From positions 7,903,119 through 7,967,118 of the forward strand of contig CM020618.1 in the NCBI GenBank assembly GCA_009829735.1: a stretch of 64,000 nucleotides of DNA, in the 5' to 3' direction. Below the pieces are notes generated by a model. It made no database searches and was not told where the DNA came from. It saw nothing but the letters and a program-made list of their open reading frames with translations. The translations under genes and the position numbers were made by a program. The number at the start of each line of letters is the position of its first letter. Positions within the stretch are counted from its first letter, which is position 1. This stretch comes from Pyropia yezoensis. Its lineage: Eukaryota; Rhodophyta; Bangiophyceae; Bangiales; Bangiaceae. Positions 44,501 to 56,176 of the stretch are shown piece by piece.

Positions 44501-46201
44501 AGCTCTTATATCTAATGCGACACCCGCCGCAGCCGTGGATGCCGGTGGCGGCCGTGCCAAAAACCCCGCCGCAGCCGCCACCGCGGCGACCACCGCGTCG
44601 TACGCCGCCACCGCCATTGCGGCGACCACCGCCGACAACGCCGTCGTCGCGGTGGCCAGGATGACCACCGCACACAAAAGTCGTCGCCGCCGCCGCCACA
44701 GCGACCACTGCCGGCGCGGCGGCGGCGACAACTACGAACACCTCCGCCGTCAAGACCGCCGCGACAACCACCCCACACCGGGACGCCGCCGCCGCCGCCA
44801 CAGCGACCACTGCGGGCGCCACCGCGGCAACCACAGTGAAAAACGCCGCGGCGACCACTGCCGCCGGCGCGGCGACCGCCGGCGACATTGTCGCCACAGC
44901 TGCCGCCGCGGGGATCACCGCCCGCAACGCCGCGGCCGCCGCCGCCGTGGCGACCACCGCCGACAACGCCGCGGCGTCCACTGGTGCTGGCGCGGCGACC
45001 GCCGGCGAAATTGTCGCCACAGCTGCCGCCTCGGGGATCACCGCCCGCAACCTCGCGGCCGCCGCCGCCGCGGCGACCACCGCTGACAACGCCGCGGCGA
45101 TCACTGGCGCCGGCGCGGCGACCGCCGGCGACATTGTCGCCGCAGCTGCCGCCGCAGTCGGCGTCCACCGCCGACAACGCCTCCGCGGCCGCCGCCGATG
45201 CGACCACCGCAAACGACGCCACGCTTGCCGCTGCTTGGGCGACCACGGCGAATAAAGCCGCCGTCGTGGTGGCCGCAAAGATCACGGCAAGCAACGACGC
45301 CGCAGCCGTGGCGGCGGCCATCTCTGCCGCCACCGCCGTGGCGACCGCCGGCCACATTGCCGCCGCACACGCCGTCGCGGCGACCACCACCGACATCGCC
45401 GCCGCTGCCGCAGTCCCGGCGGCCTCTACCGGCATCATCGTAGTGACCTCTGTCAACAACAACGCCGCCGCCGCCGTCGCCGCGGCGGCCATGTCTGCCG
45501 CCAACCCCGTGGCGACCGCCGGCCACAGTCGCGGCGACCACCACAGACATCGCCGCCGCTGCCGCTGTCCCGCCACGGCGACCACCGTCAACAACTTCGG
45601 CACAGCCGCCGCCGCGGCCAGCACTGCCGCTAACGACGCCTCCGGGCCTGCGACGGCGAACTCCGTCACCGACGCCCCTGTGGCTACGGCGGACAACGCT
45701 GCTGCTGCTGCTGCGGCGGCGACCACCGCCACCGCCCCCTCTGCGACCGCACACAGCAGCGTGGCCCCCGTCGCCGCCGCGGCGACCAAGGCTGACAACG
45801 CGACGGTCCCCCCGGCTCCGTCGAGTGAGTGTGGGGGCAGCGGACGGGGGACGCAAGCCGCGACCGCTGCCGCGGCGTTTGCGGCAGTCGCACGGTCAGT
45901 CAAAAGCCGGTACAAGGCGGCGCCGCGAGCGTCCTCGTGTCTGCGCGCGGTTTGGCACATGTGCTGCAACATGTGCCTGAAGCACCTGCCCGCATTTTGC
46001 GGCCAAGTCGCCTGGGGGCACCAATCCGACGCCCCTGGCTCTCGAGTGCAATTGAAAACGAACTCGGTAGGGACGCCCGACGTCCATCGACGCGGATGGG
46101 TGCCGTGCCTTTTCTCCGCTGCATTTCCGATTCGTCACGTCAGTAGTCGAGCGCCGTGGTCAACCCCTGTTGAATCGAAGAATCGCGTTTGGCACTTCTG
46201 A
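44501..46201 (+). other. Ala/Thr-rich candidate coding region in unit 2
   Basis: Copy of 41028-42728, with one Gln-to-His change near 46022 from the G/C difference. The same frame changes and the same stop are present. Confidence 0.3.
44874..45242 (+). repeat. 123-bp tandem repeat, 3 copies, unit 2
   Basis: Duplicate of the array at 41401-41769, displaced by 3473 bp. Confidence 0.85.
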
Positions 46202-47342
46202 TTGGACAGTCAGGCAAAAACTACGGCAGATATGAAGAACAGGCACAGGGTCTACTTGTTCGTGTCTGCTGGTGGCGCGAGGCGAGGCCTCCACGTGGTT
46301 GGATGAGTGGTCACGACGGAGGGTCGTGGAGGGTCGCGACCCTCTTGCTGACGTCGTGTGCATGTATCGCCCTGTTCGGATTGTGCATCTTCGTTGTGCA
46401 GCTGGGGACGTTGGGACCGGAGCTGCGAAGACGCTTTGCCACACGCAGAAGTTGCGAATCAAGAACTAGCGGTACGCGTGTCCGGTGTCCTCAGTGGCTC
46501 ATTCACCGTCTCTTGTGTGTGGGCGCGATCTGGTGCGCGCGGTGCGTGTCCGCGGCGCTCTGTTGCGAAGCTGTGTCTGACGGATCATGTGTTCTGTATT
46601 TCCATGTCACGCTATTTCTCTTGTCGGTTCAGGAAAGCTGTCATGACGTTTGGACACGCGGAGTCTCCGGGGCCGCCCAGTGCCGCCGGCCCCACCGGCG
46701 TCATCTATGATGCAGGTGATGCGAGTAACGCGCCGGGGGGTGCTGTCCTTCGTCATCGTCACGTCGGCGATATGAACGACCCCGCGGATGCGACTAGTAG
46801 AGCTGCAAATTGTGATGATGTGCTCGTCAGCGGATATGACGCGGGCTCCAGTGTGATTGGGGGTGGCGCAGGGCGCCCTGAAGGCGGCCAGGACGCTCCG
46901 GAAGTTGCCGCTCACGGCGGCCTCCTCGCTCGTGGTGCCGACGGCGCAGGTGGTGCGAATGTCGGTGCCGCTGAGCGTCCCTGCGATGGCAACGGTCGCG
47001 CTGGCAGCCGTGGCCCTGCGGCATATGCTTGTAGTGACCGTGGCGCGGCCGGCGAGAATAGTGGCGACGCCGGCGGCGTTAGTGGCGGAAATGCTGGTCC
47101 TGCTGGCAATGGCGGCGGCGATTACGCCGGCGGTGTCGATGCTCGCGAAGCAGGCTGTGCCGACCGCGGAAGTGCTCGTGGCGGCAGCGGTGGAGGCGGC
47201 GGCTATCCGCGTGGCGGTCACGCTTGTGGCGGTGGCAACGGAGGCGACGGCAATTTCCGTGGCGGCGGTGATGGCGGCAGTGCATATGCTGGGCGTGTTG
47301 GAGGTGCAGGCGGCAGCTATTCGCGTGGCGGTCACGCTCGTG

Positions 47343-47996
47343 GCGGTTGTGGGGGTTTACCGCACCGCTCGGACTAGGGGCATCCCCCTTCAGGGGGGGG
47401 CGGGTCGTGGCGACCTCTGCCCCTGACCAATCGGGGGCAGGAGGGGGTCGCTCCTCCCTCGGGACGGGCAAGCCACGTCATCCTCGCTGGATCCCCCCAT
47501 GAATGGGGGGGGAGGAGATAAGATAATATCGGGTAGAGCGATTACGCCCGCCCGATTGGAATTGGCCTTCTGGCCAGTGAAGGGATGTTACCTAGGGCGG
47601 GCTAGTTCCGCCTCAATCTGGCCGAGATTTAGTGAGATTCCTCCACTGAGCGTGTTTTGCGTGGAGAGATGTGTTGGAGGGTTCTGCGTGTTTTGATTGG
47701 GTGTTTAGTGTAGGGAGTGTTGGCCCGCACTCCGGGGTCCCACAGCGGGCCCTGGACCGGCGGGCCAAAGAGGGATATCTGCGCGTGGGGCTGTGCCCGT
47801 TGCTTTCCCCTCACAAAAAATCAACCTTGCGTTACCCTCGTGTTCCCCGTCCCGGACGCTTCCACCTTCGCGTGGAGCTCTTCGTTCCGGCGGTTCTGAC
47901 TCTAGGGTTTATACCCCGGGTTCCCCACCATTCTCCTTCAGGAGGATAAGGTACCCCGTTGGTGTGGGCTTACGCCAAGATAACCACCAAAGCGGT
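47343..47996. mobile_element. 644-bp LTR-like insertion with 5-bp target-site duplication
   Basis: The insertion is 47348-47991, flanked by GCGGT at 47343-47347 and 47992-47996. Removing it restores both the frame and the 114-bp repeat spacing of the host gene. It starts TGTGGGGG and ends CCACCAAA, carries no long ORF, and has no detectable internal domain. Size and 5-bp duplication suit a solo LTR, but the end is not a clean CA, so another small non-autonomous element is possible. Confidence 0.7.
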
Positions 47997-48126
47997 GGCA
48001 ACGGAGGCGACGGCTATCGCCGAGGCGGCGGTGATGGCGGCGGTGCTCATGCTGTGCGCGATGGAGGTGCATGCAGCAGCTCTTCACGTGGCGGTCACGC
48101 TCGTGTCGGTGGCAACGGAGGCGACG

Positions 48127-48490
48127 TGTAGCACAATAAGGTATCCGCTACACGTCCACTCTCAGGGAACACTCACCACGGGAGATCGGCACCAACGTCA
48201 CCGGGAGGCCAAGGTTGCTGTCCTTTGAGCGCAAGCCACGGGACCAAGATGGGAGCCCAAATGGGAGGGGTTTGTTGTTCTGCCCTGGCCGGCGGTGGAT
48301 TCGCCGCCGGCCCCCTCGTTATAAGCCCTCGGAGACACTACTAACTACCCTCCACCCCAAGATGCAAGTCCCTCTGGTCATACGTAACTTATAGATACCG
48401 TGACCAGTACGGACTCTCAAATTGAAAGCCAAGGATTAGAAGTAGCCCCCCTAACATTAGGGTCACAATACGGCCGACCATATTGCTACA
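48127..48490 (-). repeat. 3' LTR of the Ty3/gypsy element
   Basis: 364 bp, from TGTAGCA to TGCTACA, a perfect 7-bp terminal inverted repeat. Equal in length to the other LTR. Confidence 0.97.
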
Positions 48491-48503
48491 TACCCCCCCT
48501 TAG
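48491..48503 (-). other. Polypurine tract of the Ty3/gypsy element
   Basis: The minus strand reads CTAAGGGGGGGTA immediately before the 3' LTR, where plus-strand DNA synthesis is primed in these elements. Confidence 0.65.
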
Positions 48504-49052
48504 ATTCGGCCCGTCCTCGGGTCGAGTTGCATTCGTGTTACCGAATGTAAGTGGGTCGCGTGACCGTTTACCAGTCGGGTGGGGCTTTGCGCCCTGTCGC
48601 GACAGACACCCCTTTTGGAGGTTGCCTGAGGGGGGTGCCCCCCTTTGTGTGGTACACACACGATCCGTTTTCCGGACCGTTAATTTCCCGATGCGGGCTT
48701 CTGTTCACGACCCCCCTTTCCGAGGGGTGGTGCAAGCGGATCCGCCACCAGGTGTCTGGTGGTAGGGGGGCCCCTCTCGTGTAGACGATTGAGTGGGGGG
48801 CGGTTGGGGGTGACCCCCCTTGATTGCCCCGTGTGGGGGGGGCGTGGCTCCGGTCCAGGTGCCTGGGTGGAGCGCCCTCGTAGCTCGGCTGGCGTGGGTC
48901 GTCCCGCGCTGCCGTATCGCTCGTCCTGAGCTGTGTCGTTATAAGCGCGGGTGCCCGCGCTTCCCTGGCTCGTCCGCGCGAGCGTTCCTCGTACCGGGTC
49001 GAGCCGGTTGCGGCTTTCTGGCACGGGACGCCCCTGCTACCCCGGTTTCACC

Positions 49053-51469
49053 ATGTCGGACCCCCAGGTACCCGGGGGCGAGGACGACCTCCTGCTTGAG
49101 GAGGAGGAGAAGGTGATGCAGGACGACGTTCCCGTCTCCGCCACCGCTGCCGAGTGCTTCTTGGCGAGCTCGTCGGAGGACGAGGACCACCGGGTGACCG
49201 TTCGTGTGGCCCCGGAAGGAGCGCCGGGCGGATTGTCGTCCGTGTGCAGCGGCACGACGGCTCCGTCGGGTGGCGGACCACCGCGTGCAGCGGTGGCCTC
49301 TACCGCTACTCCTCCGGCGGCCAGGATGGCTTCTGTCGCCGGTGCCGGCGCGACTCTACCTCAAGACGGCGTCGCCGGCGTGGCGGATGGTCGTGGCCGC
49401 TCCCCAGCCCAGCCGGCGGGTCAAGACGGCGCGGGTGCCCGCTCGGTGGGTGTGTCCGCGTCGGCGGGTCAAGACGGCGCGGGTGCCCGCCCGGTGGGTG
49501 TGTCCGCGTCGGCGGGTAACGGGTCTACCCCTGCCGCCCCCGTGGTGCCCACGTCGGGCCCGGGTGGCGGCGATGCTCTGCCCGCGGTGCTGCGGACGCT
49601 TGGTGGTCAAGAAATGTCTACCCCGATGGCAGTGGACTCCGGGAACTACTCCGGGCGGGCGCCCGCCCTTCTTCTTCCTCCTCGGCCCCGTGCCCCTCCG
49701 GCACCGGTTCATCTGCCAGTGGGGCATCCCCCGGCGCCCCCGATTCTTCCTGGTCCTGCCCGGGTTGCCCCGTTGGGTGGCGGCGTCGCCGTGGCGGCGG
49801 GTCAACCCGCCATGTCGATGTCCGATTTGGTGGCTCGGGTTCGAGGCATGACTGTGTAAGAGTCGATGGAGTCCGCTGGGCGGATGCGGGTGGACTTCCA
49901 CCAGCCGCGTTTCCCTGGAGAGACCTCCCGGCGCGTCAAGGTGGACCCGAGTTGGGAGCGGGAGTTGGTGCGGCTGGTCAACCAGCCGAGCGCGGTCCGA
50001 GTGGAGCATCATTGGATCCTGAGCCAGCCGGACGACCGGCATGCGCAGCTCTGGCGCACCCGGATTGGGCGGGGTGAGGTGTACCTCGACTCCGCCTTCG
50101 GGATATGCGACTTGATTGCCCCCGCGTTGCCGCGGGAGGTTGACTACCCGGCTAGTGCCCGGGGGATTGCGGCGGCGGCGGAGCCGGTTGCGTTTGGGGA
50201 GACGGTGGGTGATACCGGCCGGTATCCCGGGTTCGAGTGCTTCCCGGGGGTATCCCCGTACCTGACGTTGACGGCTCCGTACCCGCCTATGGCGGGGTTG
50301 AAGTCAGCGTCGAGCTGGCGACGCAACCATGGTGTCATGGCGGATGCGTTCCGCACCGATATAACGTGTGCGTTGCAGACCGGTAACGGTCGCGCGCCGG
50401 TGTACACTGCCGTGCGCCCGCCTCTGTGGCAGGAAGGGGGGAACCCGCCCCTGCTTTCCGGTTTGACACCGGCTCCTGCCTCCGATACTTCGGGAGTGTG
50501 TTAGCCTCCCGGCCGGTCCACCCGTTGCAGGGTACCTTCACCCTTGAGGTTACCCTCGGGCAGGCTTCCTCCTTCTTGCTGTCCGTCCGCCGGCAGGGGC
50601 GCCTGTTTCATCTTCCGACGGGTGTCCGTCGGCACATCGAGCAGTTGGGCGTGGACATGATAGCCGCCAAGACCGGGTTGGCCCGGGAGTTCGAGGCTCT
50701 GCTGGCTGTTCACGATGCCGTGAGCTGAGCTGGGGTGTTGGCCCTTCCCTCGTACCGGGACCCGCCGGCTGGGGCTTCCCCCTTGCCTCGTCACTCGTTG
50801 CGTATCCGGCGTACTCAGCCGGGTCAGCCCAATTGCCATGGGTGGGCGTCCACCGAGGCTGTTGCTGACCTGGGTATTCCCATGGTTATCCATGACCCTC
50901 TTCAGGCCCTTGCCCCGTGGTTCGGTAACCCGATACCGGCGGCGGTTGGCCGTCGTCCCCGAGAGTGGGGCTCTGCGGGTGGGGAGCGTGAGGTGTCCCG
51001 TCGTCGGGCCGAGCCCCGCCGGGTTTACGGTGAGGCCCCTTCAGTAGGGTCCTACCGGGCCTCGTATCAGGTGCCACCGGCTCCGGTGGTAGCCGTGTCG
51101 GCTCCTCTGGCTCCTCTGGCTGCGCCAGTGTCCCCTCCCGCCCCTGTCATACAAGACGGGAGTCCCCGTCTCTGGTATGAGGGCGTTGACGCCCTTGTTG
51201 CCCGCGCAATGCGGGAGAGTCTCTCTGTTAGCTGGGGGGATATCCCCCCAGGTGCTGCGCTGGTTGGGTCCGCGCGTTGCTTCGGTGGCGTGCTTGACCG
51301 CCTCCAGACAGCTCTGGAGGACGTGGAGGCTGGCCGCAGCACCCTCGTTCAGCTATGCACCGAGTTAACTCGGGTGATTGACCGTCGTGAGATTGCCGAC
51401 CGGTGGAGCATGGAGGTATACGCGCTTACGCGTGAGTGGCTTCCCTCGGGCAGTGGGTCTACCCACTGA
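49053..51469 (+). pseudogene. Antisense coding-like region inside the Ty3/gypsy element, unknown product
   Basis: On the strand opposite to pol, between pol and the 3' LTR. Frames: 49053-49859 (acidic N-terminus EDDLLLEEEEKVMQDD, then Pro/Ala/Ser-rich, with a near-perfect SVGVSASAGQDGAGAR repeat), continuing in the same frame after one TAA to 49866-50504 (protein-like VDPSWERELVRLVNQPSAV and VYLDSAFGICDLIAPALP), then a shift to 50426-50728 (TFTLEVTLGQASSFLLSVRR, IEQLGVDMIAAKTGL), then 50735-51469. Together they would make one protein of roughly 800 residues broken by two stops and a frameshift, decay comparable to the sense ORFs. No domain recognised: no zinc knuckle, protease or RT motifs. 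It could be an extra element gene or a captured host gene. Confidence 0.5.
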
Positions 51470-51919
51470 GGAGGGCTATTGTTTGTGAGGGAGAGGGCCC
51501 CGGTAAACCTTATGGTGGCCGGGTAGTAGTGAGTATAAACTCATCCCCCGCTGGGGTGTTCGCATGCTACCAATGCCTGCCATTGGGGAGTACCCCGTCT
51601 GACTTAGTCGTGGCTTCCCTTGGCTCTTTCCCGCCTCCCCCAACCCATCCTGGTTGGTTAATACTCATGAAGGTTAACCTTCTCGGTCCGTCACTTGCCT
51701 CCTGGCTGAAGGTTTACCTTGGTGTAAGCCTTAGGTTACTTTGAGATTATCGGAGTTAGTCATCTCCTTCAAGTAAACTTGTAAAAGTCAGTAGCTTACT
51801 TAGGTTGCCTAAGTCCGCTCCAACTTAGTGAACCTCAGTCTTGACGAGTCCATGTGACACCCTACTTAGTAGGTACAAGCCTCACCCCCCAACAGCCGAA
51901 GTCGGTGTCGGTTGGGTTG
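51470..51919. other. Non-coding spacer of the Ty3/gypsy element
   Basis: AT-richer sequence between the ends of the convergent antisense ORFs and pol. It probably carries 3' ends for one or both. No motif identified. Confidence 0.4.
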
Positions 51920-52664
51920 TTACAGTAGGCGTCGTCGCCTCATGTAAGGCATGAGGAGTTGGCGGGGTATATTCGCCGCCTGTTCCCAGGTGGGTGAGTC
52001 GTATCCGACCCACATCACCTTGACGTACCAGGGTCCTGGTAGGTCCGGGTTGGTGTGTCCGATCACGCTCTCTACTTGGTATGGAATCCCATCCGGCCCC
52101 ACCGGGTCGTCTGACCGGTGGGTAGTAAGAGCTTCATGTAGCAACCCAGCCGGTACCGGCTGAGGCTGTTCCGGCTTCGGAGCAGGTGTCACATCATTGA
52201 GATTGATGCGTTGTATCTCCGTATCGGAGTGCAGGATTACAGAGTGATCATCTCTGTGTAGGATCTGGTACGGTCCCTTGACCGGTTGCATAAGCTTGTT
52301 CCCTCGGAACTTCTGGTGTCTGATATAGACCCAGTCACCTGTTACCAGGGTTGCGTTGCGTACCCGTAACCGGGCGTCAAAGTTCTTCTTGTATCGAAGT
52401 TGTGTACGGTCAAGGGCACCCTTGAGCTTCGGTATCATCCACGATAGCTTGGCCAACCAAGCTAAGTGGATCCGTTCGGCCGGTCGGCCCTTCGTTATAT
52501 CTTACCGAGTGCATCTGCCAGGTGGCAGCGTCAGGTTACCGACGCCCATCGGCATGACCCATTCCAGGGGGGCAATGGTGGTACTTCGGTGGGGCCTGGC
52601 ATTGTATGCCAGGGTCAAGACGGACAGAAACCTGTCCCACGTCTTCGTGTGCTCCGCCACGTAG
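51920..52664 (-). pseudogene. Integrase C-terminus and chromodomain of the Ty3/gypsy element
   Basis: After the TAA, integrase-like sequence (TWDRFLSVLTLAYNAR) continues with another stop, then an open 178-codon frame (52456-51920): the SH3-like VTGDWVYIRHQKFRGNKL block and a C-terminal chromodomain pattern (YQVESVIGHT, YVKVMWVGYDSPTWEQAAN). A chromodomain on the integrase defines chromoviruses and directs insertion to particular chromatin. Confidence 0.85.
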
Positions 52665-52666
52665 CA

Positions 52667-54097
52667 TTAGAGCATCTTCACGATGGTGCGGTTGAACCGC
52701 TCCACTTGCCCGTTGGATTGCGGGTGGTAGTCGGATGCCCGACGGGGTTCGATGCCGAAAATGCCCAGGACCTTAGTGCAGAATGCTGACGTAAGGTTTG
52801 CTCCGTTATCGGAGAGGAGTTGCTTCATTACTCCGTAAGCACTGATCCAGTGGTCAACCACTGCGTTCATGATGGTATATGCCGTATCATTCGGGATGGC
52901 TGCCGCTCGGGACAGCTTAGTGAATCGGTCAGACATGACCAGGATGTACCTGTTCCCTTCTTCCGTTACCGGAAGCGGTCCGAGTATGTCGATAGCAACT
53001 TTCTCGTTGGGTCCATCCGGGGGGAACAGTTTCATAGCGGATGCCCGCCTATGAAGACTTATGCGATTCCGTGCGCACGGGTGGCATCCCCGCACGTGGT
53101 CGATTACGTAGACGGCCATTGCTGGCCAGTAGAAGAACCTTCGCATTGCTGCGAACATGCGCGAACTCCCCGGGTGTCCGGCTGTGGGGTTCTCGTGTTC
53201 TCGCTCCATGACGGCCTGCCGTAAGGACACGGGAACCACGACCAGATGTCGTCCATCGGCGGGTGCCCGCCGGTATATGAGTCCGTCTTCATTCTCGGAG
53301 AAGATGCCGGCCGTGCCGGCCAGGAGGTTAGCGCGATGACGTCTACAGTCATCGTCCTTGGCCTGTGCCTCGCGGAAGTCCGCGAGGGTCAACGGGCACG
53401 CAAGGTGTGCCATGGTATGGTCATCCATACCTTGGGTAGCATTACCCACCATGCACACCGGTACCACCGGGATGTCTTCGTCCACCTGTCGGGTATCCCC
53501 GCTCGGGGTATCGAGTCGCGACAGCGCGTCCCCCAGATGATGGGTGGAGCCGGCCTTATATATGGTCCGGTAGTCGTGCTCGCCCATCTTCAGCCTCCAC
53601 CGGGATAGCCGACCGTGGATGTCGGAATCCTTGTCACCAAGGTTGAGAAGCCATCGTAAAGGTTCGTGGTCGGACCTTACGATGAACCTGGAACCTTCCA
53701 GGTATGGCCGGAGCAGTTGCACTGCCCATATGACTCCGAGGCACTCGCGCTCGGTGGCACTATAGTTACGCTCAGCCGGGTTGAGTGTCCGGCTGAAGTA
53801 CCCTACCGGATGTAGGTCCGGGATAGCATTATTGGTATCGATGATGGTCTCTCCCTGTAGCAGGGTGCATCCCACTTGGGTGTCGCAGGCGTCGACGTCG
53901 ATGACGAAGGTCCCGCGTCCATGCGGCAACGCAAGCACGGGTGGGGCTAGCAGGGCTTTCTTGAGCAGCTCGAATGCCTCTCCCTCGCTGGGCGAGGGAG
54001 GTTGGAGTACCTTTGGCAAGGCACTGCTCGTCAGAACCGTTAACGGTTTGGCTACACGAGCGAAGTCCTTGACGAACCGTCGGTATACGTTGCACAT
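52667..54097 (-). CDS. RNase H and integrase part of the Ty3/gypsy pol
   Basis: A single 476-codon open frame. It starts in the RT connection (CNVYRRFVKDFARVAKPL), then the RNase H domain (FVIDVDACDTQVGCTLLQ, YSATERECLGVIWAVQLLRP, HHLGDALSRLD), then the integrase: an H-x-H...C-x2-C zinc module (REHENPTAGHPGS ... CHPCARNR) and the DDE core (VAIDILGPLPV, LLSDNGANL, HPQSNGQVERFNRT). It is cut by TAA at 52665-52667. In-frame integrase sequence resumes beyond it, so the open frame is a fragment of a larger polyprotein. Confidence 0.92.
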   Translation of the reverse strand: MCNVYRRFVKDFARVAKPLTVLTSSALPKVLQPPSPSEGEAFELLKKALLAPPVLALPHGRGTFVIDVDACDTQVGCTLLQGETIIDTNNAIPDLHPVGYFSRTLNPAERNYSATERECLGVIWAVQLLRPYLEGSRFIVRSDHEPLRWLLNLGDKDSDIHGRLSRWRLKMGEHDYRTIYKAGSTHHLGDALSRLDTPSGDTRQVDEDIPVVPVCMVGNATQGMDDHTMAHLACPLTLADFREAQAKDDDCRRHRANLLAGTAGIFSENEDGLIYRRAPADGRHLVVVPVSLRQAVMEREHENPTAGHPGSSRMFAAMRRFFYWPAMAVYVIDHVRGCHPCARNRISLHRRASAMKLFPPDGPNEKVAIDILGPLPVTEEGNRYILVMSDRFTKLSRAAAIPNDTAYTIMNAVVDHWISAYGVMKQLLSDNGANLTSAFCTKVLGIFGIEPRRASDYHPQSNGQVERFNRTIVKML

Positions 54098-54111
54098 CCC
54101 CAGGAAGCTTT

Positions 54112-55241
54112 TCAGCTGTGTCTGGGTGGTTGGGATTGCGCATCCCGGTGTGCCCGGGTATTAGCTTCGAGCACTCCCAGTTTACCTGGTGTGATCTGGT
54201 GACCCAGATACTCGACTGTCTGCTGGAAGAAGGCGCACTTCTTGAGGCGCAGGGTTACCCCGGCGTTCCGCAAGCGGGTGAGTACCTCGTCCACATGTTG
54301 CACATGGTCATCCATGTTACGCGAGAAGACGATGACGTCGTCCAAGTACACCAGGCAGTGACGCCAATTGACTCCCGAGAGTATGATGTCGATGGCCCGT
54401 TGGAATGTGGCGGGGGCGTTGGACAATCCGAAGGGCACCCTTAGGAACTCGTACACGCCACTGTGACAGACTAATGCCGTCTTGGGGATATCCTTTTCCG
54501 CCACTGGGACCTGCTAGTACCCGGCATTGCAGTCGACAATGGTAAACACTGTGGCTTCCCCAGCGAGTCGATACACTCGTCCATCCTTGGTAAAGGGTAT
54601 GAGTCTTTCCTGGTAACCAAGTTGAGGCGTCGATAATCGATGAAAAACCGAGGGGTTTGATCCTTCTTCGGTACGATCACGACTGGGGCACCCCACTCCG
54701 ACATCGAAGGTCGGATCACCTTAGCTTCACTCTTCCTCTACACTTCCCCATCAACGATCTCTCCTTGCATAGGTCCCGCACGATGCGGTTGCGACCGCGC
54801 TGGTCGAGCACCTGGTACCAGGTCTATACGGTGTTGGGTTGCCCCAATGGTACCCAGCGCCCCGCCGGTCCACATGACGTCGTGCTTTCTTAGCATCCGT
54901 CGTACCCCTTCAGCTACCGAAGGAGGAAGGTGGTCGAGGTCAGCCTCGGCCAGTGCCTTCAAGGCTTCTTGGTCCTTTGGCGGCATGTCCGCCGGAGCCG
55001 CCGATGGGTTAGGATTCCCGTCATCGGGTTGCTGCCGCTCGGTGGTCTCGGCGACCGCGAGCACCTCAAGTGGTTTCACTTGACCTTCCTTGTCAGGGGT
55101 AAGGATATCTCCTTCGTAGAGCTCGGCAATCCCGAGGATAGTTCCCTTCGGGAGGGTGACTGCCTTACGGCGAAAGTTCGCCATCACCAGCAGTGATGAC
55201 CCCCCTGCTGGGAGGTCTGCGATACCATTGGCCATGGTCAA
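54112..55241 (-). pseudogene. Reverse transcriptase of the Ty3/gypsy element, frameshifted
   Basis: RT blocks are visible in several frames: [12 protein letters not shown] and [10 protein letters not shown] at about 54700-54620, then a one-base loss in a short G run near 54560, then NAGY followed by a TAG where the family has Trp (near 54516), then FGLSNAPATFQRAID and the catalytic YLDDVIVF at about 54350-54330. Another shift occurs near 54130 before the RNase H segment. Confidence 0.9.
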
Positions 55242-56176
55242 CCCATGGCGCTTGTAGGTTCGTAGGTTAACTGGACTCTGCAGATGCCTGCGTGGTCACA
55301 GTTAACCGGGAGGACGGTCTCCGATAGCGGCTCAAAGCGAGTCCGCTTGGCCAGCCGGAGTGTCTTCGGTTCTACGTTGGCGTATACCTCGGCCACGTTA
55401 ACGTGGCTCCCTTGTAGCGTCAGGTCCCTGACGATAGCCGTATGTCCTCGCTTCGTCCCGTCGGCCTCTTGCAGCTCGACGGTCCTCCGGCCCGGCCGGA
55501 TTGCATCAACGTGAACGTTGATGAAGGTGCATCCCAATATGCAGGGCACAGATAGGGTCTCACACGCCAGGAAGTCGACTTAAGTGGTGAGTTCCCCGAT
55601 GGTCACCCGCAGCGACATCGCTGCGGTCGTACGAATGAGGCGACCATTCGCGTCCTTGATGGTGGGTCCCCGAGCAACTCTGACTCGCGGGAGCCACTTG
55701 TCCGGGAGGGTCTCCCTCCGGATCAAATTAGGTCCAGCCCCTGTATCCAGTACGGGGTAATACGACCGGGTCGACTGGGGGTCTACCCCCAGTGTAGCTG
55801 ATACCTTGAAGTTCTCCAAGGTGAACAGTACGTGGCCTACACCGATATCCGGTGTAGCTCGGGCATCCTGAACAGGGCCCTTGTCTGGTTCCATGTGACG
55901 GGGCTTCCCGTCCTCTCCTCCAAACCTTGGAGGTTGTTCATCAATCCCCTGACGCCGTGTCGTCGGGGCCGGAAGGTGTACCCGGGGGTTGATGCGGCGT
56001 CGGCTCAACCGCGCTCTCCGTGGGGCTTTCCCCGCGGCAGTCCGGGGTGGCTTGCTCGGGTTACCCCATCGACCCCGTGTCGTCCTTCCTCTTACTCGTT
56101 TCCCGTGCTCGGCCGGGTACTGTCCTCCGGGGCATCCGAGGGAGGGGGTGCCTCCTCGACTGCCAGTGCTCCTCAT
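55238..56176 (-). pseudogene. Retroviral-type aspartic protease region of the Ty3/gypsy element, with stop
   Basis: Contains the active-site motif VLDTGAGPNLI and, further on, the ILGCTFI segment of the second conserved block. A TAA at 55580-55582 separates the two in the same frame. Upstream linker is basic and low-complexity. Confidence 0.85.

Larger units (their letters stand above)
43860..47332 (+). repeat. Tandem duplication, unit 2 (3473 bp)
   Basis: Offset from unit 1 is a constant 3473. After 47332 the Gly-rich reading frame continues into unique sequence, showing that unit 2 retains the original right flank while unit 1 retains the original left flank (the TATA region). Confidence 0.9.
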
